The position numbers and the translations under genes were made by a program. Below the pieces are notes generated by a model that made no database searches, had not been told where the DNA came from, and saw only the letters and a program-made list of their open reading frames with translations. DNA of 64,000 nucleotides from Algibacter miyuki. GTDB lineage: Bacteria > Bacteroidota > Bacteroidia > Flavobacteriales > Flavobacteriaceae. The stretch is taken from the NCBI RefSeq assembly GCF_030409805.1, contig NZ_JAUFQP010000007.1, positions 992,001 through 1,056,000 of the forward strand. The letters run 5' to 3'. This document shows, in pieces, positions 62,581 to 64,000 of this stretch; position 1 is the stretch's first letter, and every line of letters starts with the position of its first letter.

Positions 62581-63783
62581 ATGAAAAAGGTTTTATGTTT
62601 AGTTTTTACTTTGTGCAGCCTTACAGCGATGTCGCAAAGTATAACTTTGGCCGAATACTTTTTTGATGACGATCCAGGTGTAGGTTTAGCCACTGAACTA
62701 ACAACAGCTAGCAATACAGGTGCGCTTACTCAAACCTTTACTATTCCTACTTCTGAACTTTCAGATGGATTTCATAGTCTGTACATTAGAACAAAAAGTA
62801 GTGATAATGATTGGAGTTTATACGACAGAACACATTTTTATGTTAGAGGTTTATCTGAATATCATGTTACGGCTGCCGAATATTTTTTTGAAATAGATCC
62901 GGGTATTGGAAACGGCATTCCTCTTGCTATAGATGCAGGTACGGGTGTATTAACACAAATATTCACGATTCCAACAACTGAATTGTCTAACGGATTTCAT
63001 AGTCTATACATTAGAACAAAAAGTAATGATAACGATTGGGGTTTATACGATAGAGAAACGTTTTATATCACTAATTTTAACTCGCATACCATTACTGCTG
63101 CGGAATATTTTTTTGATGAAGATGAAGGCGTTGGTAGCGGCACAGCTCTGGCAGTTGATGCCAATTCGGGACAGTTAAATCAGGTGTTTTCTATCCCTAC
63201 AGCGGGTTTGGCTGATGGGTTTCATAGTTTTTATATCAGAACTCAAGATAACGCGGGCCATTGGAGTTTGTATGACAGGCAGATTATATATATCAAAGAT
63301 TTCGATTTTACACCAGATGAAATAACAAAAGCAGAGTATTTTATAGATGAAGATCCTGGTATTGGAAGTGGCACTGAGGTTTCTTTTACCGAAGGTTCAC
63401 TCAGCTCACAAATGATAAATGTTAATACCACAGGTTTAGAAGTAGGCGAGCATCGGTTTTATGTGCGTGTACAAGATTCGAGTGGCGATTGGTCTATTTA
63501 TGATACGGCAGAATTTACTATAGAGACTGGATTATCTGTTGATGAAGCGTTGTTTAAAACAACAAAGATTTATCCGAATCCTTTTGAAAATGAATTAACT
63601 ATTGAGGTGAATGCTAACAGTAACCTTTCCGAAGTAAAAATTTATAATAACATTGGTCAGGTCGTGTATTCTAGTTCAGAAAACATGAAAAATTTAGAAT
63701 TATCGCACCTTACTAGCGGGCTTTATATTCTAAATTTAAAAACCACTTTAGGGCAGGCTTCTTTCCGAATAATTAAAAAATAA
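62581..63783 (+). CDS. Secreted repeat protein with T9SS type A sorting domain
   Basis: The 400-residue protein has a signal peptide (LVFTLCSLTAMSQ), four tandem repeats starting with AEYFF/AEYFI at residues 24, 99, 174 and 251 (period 75-77; consensus AEYFFDEDPGIGSG, then SDGFHSLYIRTKSxDxDWSLYDR), and a C-terminal type A sorting domain (about 328-400, IYPNPFENELTIEVN, GLYILNLKT, FRIIKK). The last domain targets it across the outer membrane by the type IX system. The Asp-rich start of each repeat looks calcium-binding. It is coupled with the beta-helix gene before it. Confidence 0.9.
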   Translation: MKKVLCLVFTLCSLTAMSQSITLAEYFFDDDPGVGLATELTTASNTGALTQTFTIPTSELSDGFHSLYIRTKSSDNDWSLYDRTHFYVRGLSEYHVTAAEYFFEIDPGIGNGIPLAIDAGTGVLTQIFTIPTTELSNGFHSLYIRTKSNDNDWGLYDRETFYITNFNSHTITAAEYFFDEDEGVGSGTALAVDANSGQLNQVFSIPTAGLADGFHSFYIRTQDNAGHWSLYDRQIIYIKDFDFTPDEITKAEYFIDEDPGIGSGTEVSFTEGSLSSQMINVNTTGLEVGEHRFYVRVQDSSGDWSIYDTAEFTIETGLSVDEALFKTTKIYPNPFENELTIEVNANSNLSEVKIYNNIGQVVYSSSENMKNLELSHLTSGLYILNLKTTLGQASFRIIKK

Positions 63784-63792
63784 TACATAAAC

Positions 63793-63833
63793 AGAGGTTG
63801 TTTGTTGTTGTTAAATGCCATCAACCTCTTTTC
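63793..63833 (+). terminator. Weak terminator-like hairpin
   Basis: AGAGGTTG (63793-63800) and CAACCTCT (63822-63829) with a 21-base loop, followed by TTTTCATT. Confidence 0.5.
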
Positions 63834-63860
63834 ATTATTAATCTTCAAAAAGTGATAATT

Positions 63861-64000
63861 ATGAAAAAACTACTACTCTTTATCGGCTTACTTATATTGA
63901 ACCCTATTTATGCACAAACTAATACTATTGATGTTCCTGAAGTATGGGAAACAGATTCTTGGGATGGTGTTAATTGGAACGTATTTTCTCAATTAACCTA
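63861..64000 (+). CDS. Exported protein, N-terminal fragment (cut by window edge)
   Basis: An ATG at 63861 opens a frame to the window end with a clear signal peptide (MKKLLLFIGLLILNPIYAQ) followed by TNTIDVPEVWETDSWDG. At least 46 residues are visible. Its place after the beta-helix and repeat genes suggests another secreted protein; no family can be named. Confidence 0.7.
   Translation, partial: MKKLLLFIGLLILNPIYAQTNTIDVPEVWETDSWDGVNWNVFSQLT

Noticed and set aside
61554..63783. One frameshifted gene instead of two
   Set aside because: The second reading frame has its own ATG and signal peptide and is complete; the first ends with a normal stop.

Overview
The window is chromosomal DNA from a member of the Bacteroidota, almost certainly a marine Flavobacteriaceae. 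The evidence is: SusC/SusD pairs, a type IX secretion (T9SS) sorting domain, Bacteroidota-type promoters (-7 box TANNTTTG), AT-rich DNA, few Shine-Dalgarno sequences, LytTR/TPR-kinase and 7TMR-DISM signalling, and many small SPII lipoproteins of flavobacterial families. No rRNA, tRNA, CRISPR array, transposase or integrase was found. Gene names come from motifs read by eye, not from database searches.

Layout. 0-8 kb: end of a polysaccharide utilisation locus (a truncated SusD, then a complete SusC-SusD pair), followed on the other strand by a lipoprotein of the formylglycine-generating enzyme family that keeps the catalytic cysteine pair. This suggests sulfated glycans as substrate. 8-24 kb: mostly housekeeping genes (yicC, gmk, nadD, a Kbp/YgaU-like protein, gpsA, a 2-hydroxyacid dehydrogenase, M13 and M28 peptidases, a CBS protein) and family lipoproteins. 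24-32 kb: AT-rich accessory stretch with an Abi_2 HEPN protein, a GNAT acetyltransferase, a subtilase and a three-gene minus-strand group: RloC-like ATPase/anticodon-nuclease candidate, uracil-DNA-glycosylase-fold protein, and a stand-alone UVR + Clp_N protein. The spacers around the RloC-like gene hold imperfect inverted repeats resembling gene-cassette boundaries. 32-44 kb: ssb paralogue, OmpA, a hybrid histidine kinase, nadA-nadB, an orphan cysteine-rich TIM-barrel-like protein and ppc. 44-54.6 kb: nitrogen assimilation, with porin-amt and glnK-amt on the minus strand and gltB-gltD divergent. 54.7-57.5 kb: a LytTR two-component pair. 57.6-64 kb: a four-gene operon of unknown exported proteins, then secreted beta-helix and repeat proteins, one with a T9SS sorting domain.

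The most interesting signals outside genes are: (i) two related palindromic sites 53 bp apart in the divergent porin-amt/gltBD region, placed like activator sites relative to a -7 box; (ii) a Crp/Fnr-type palindrome centred about 41-42 bp upstream of the predicted start of the orphan TIM-barrel gene; (iii) two copies of an approximately 100-bp intergenic element whose terminal inverted repeats differ by compensatory changes; (iv) a degenerate 7-bp tandem repeat between yicC and gmk; (v) three 10-bp iteron-like repeats upstream of ssb. The best candidates for an undescribed system are the RloC-like/UDG-like/UVR-Clp_N group and the four-gene exported operon.
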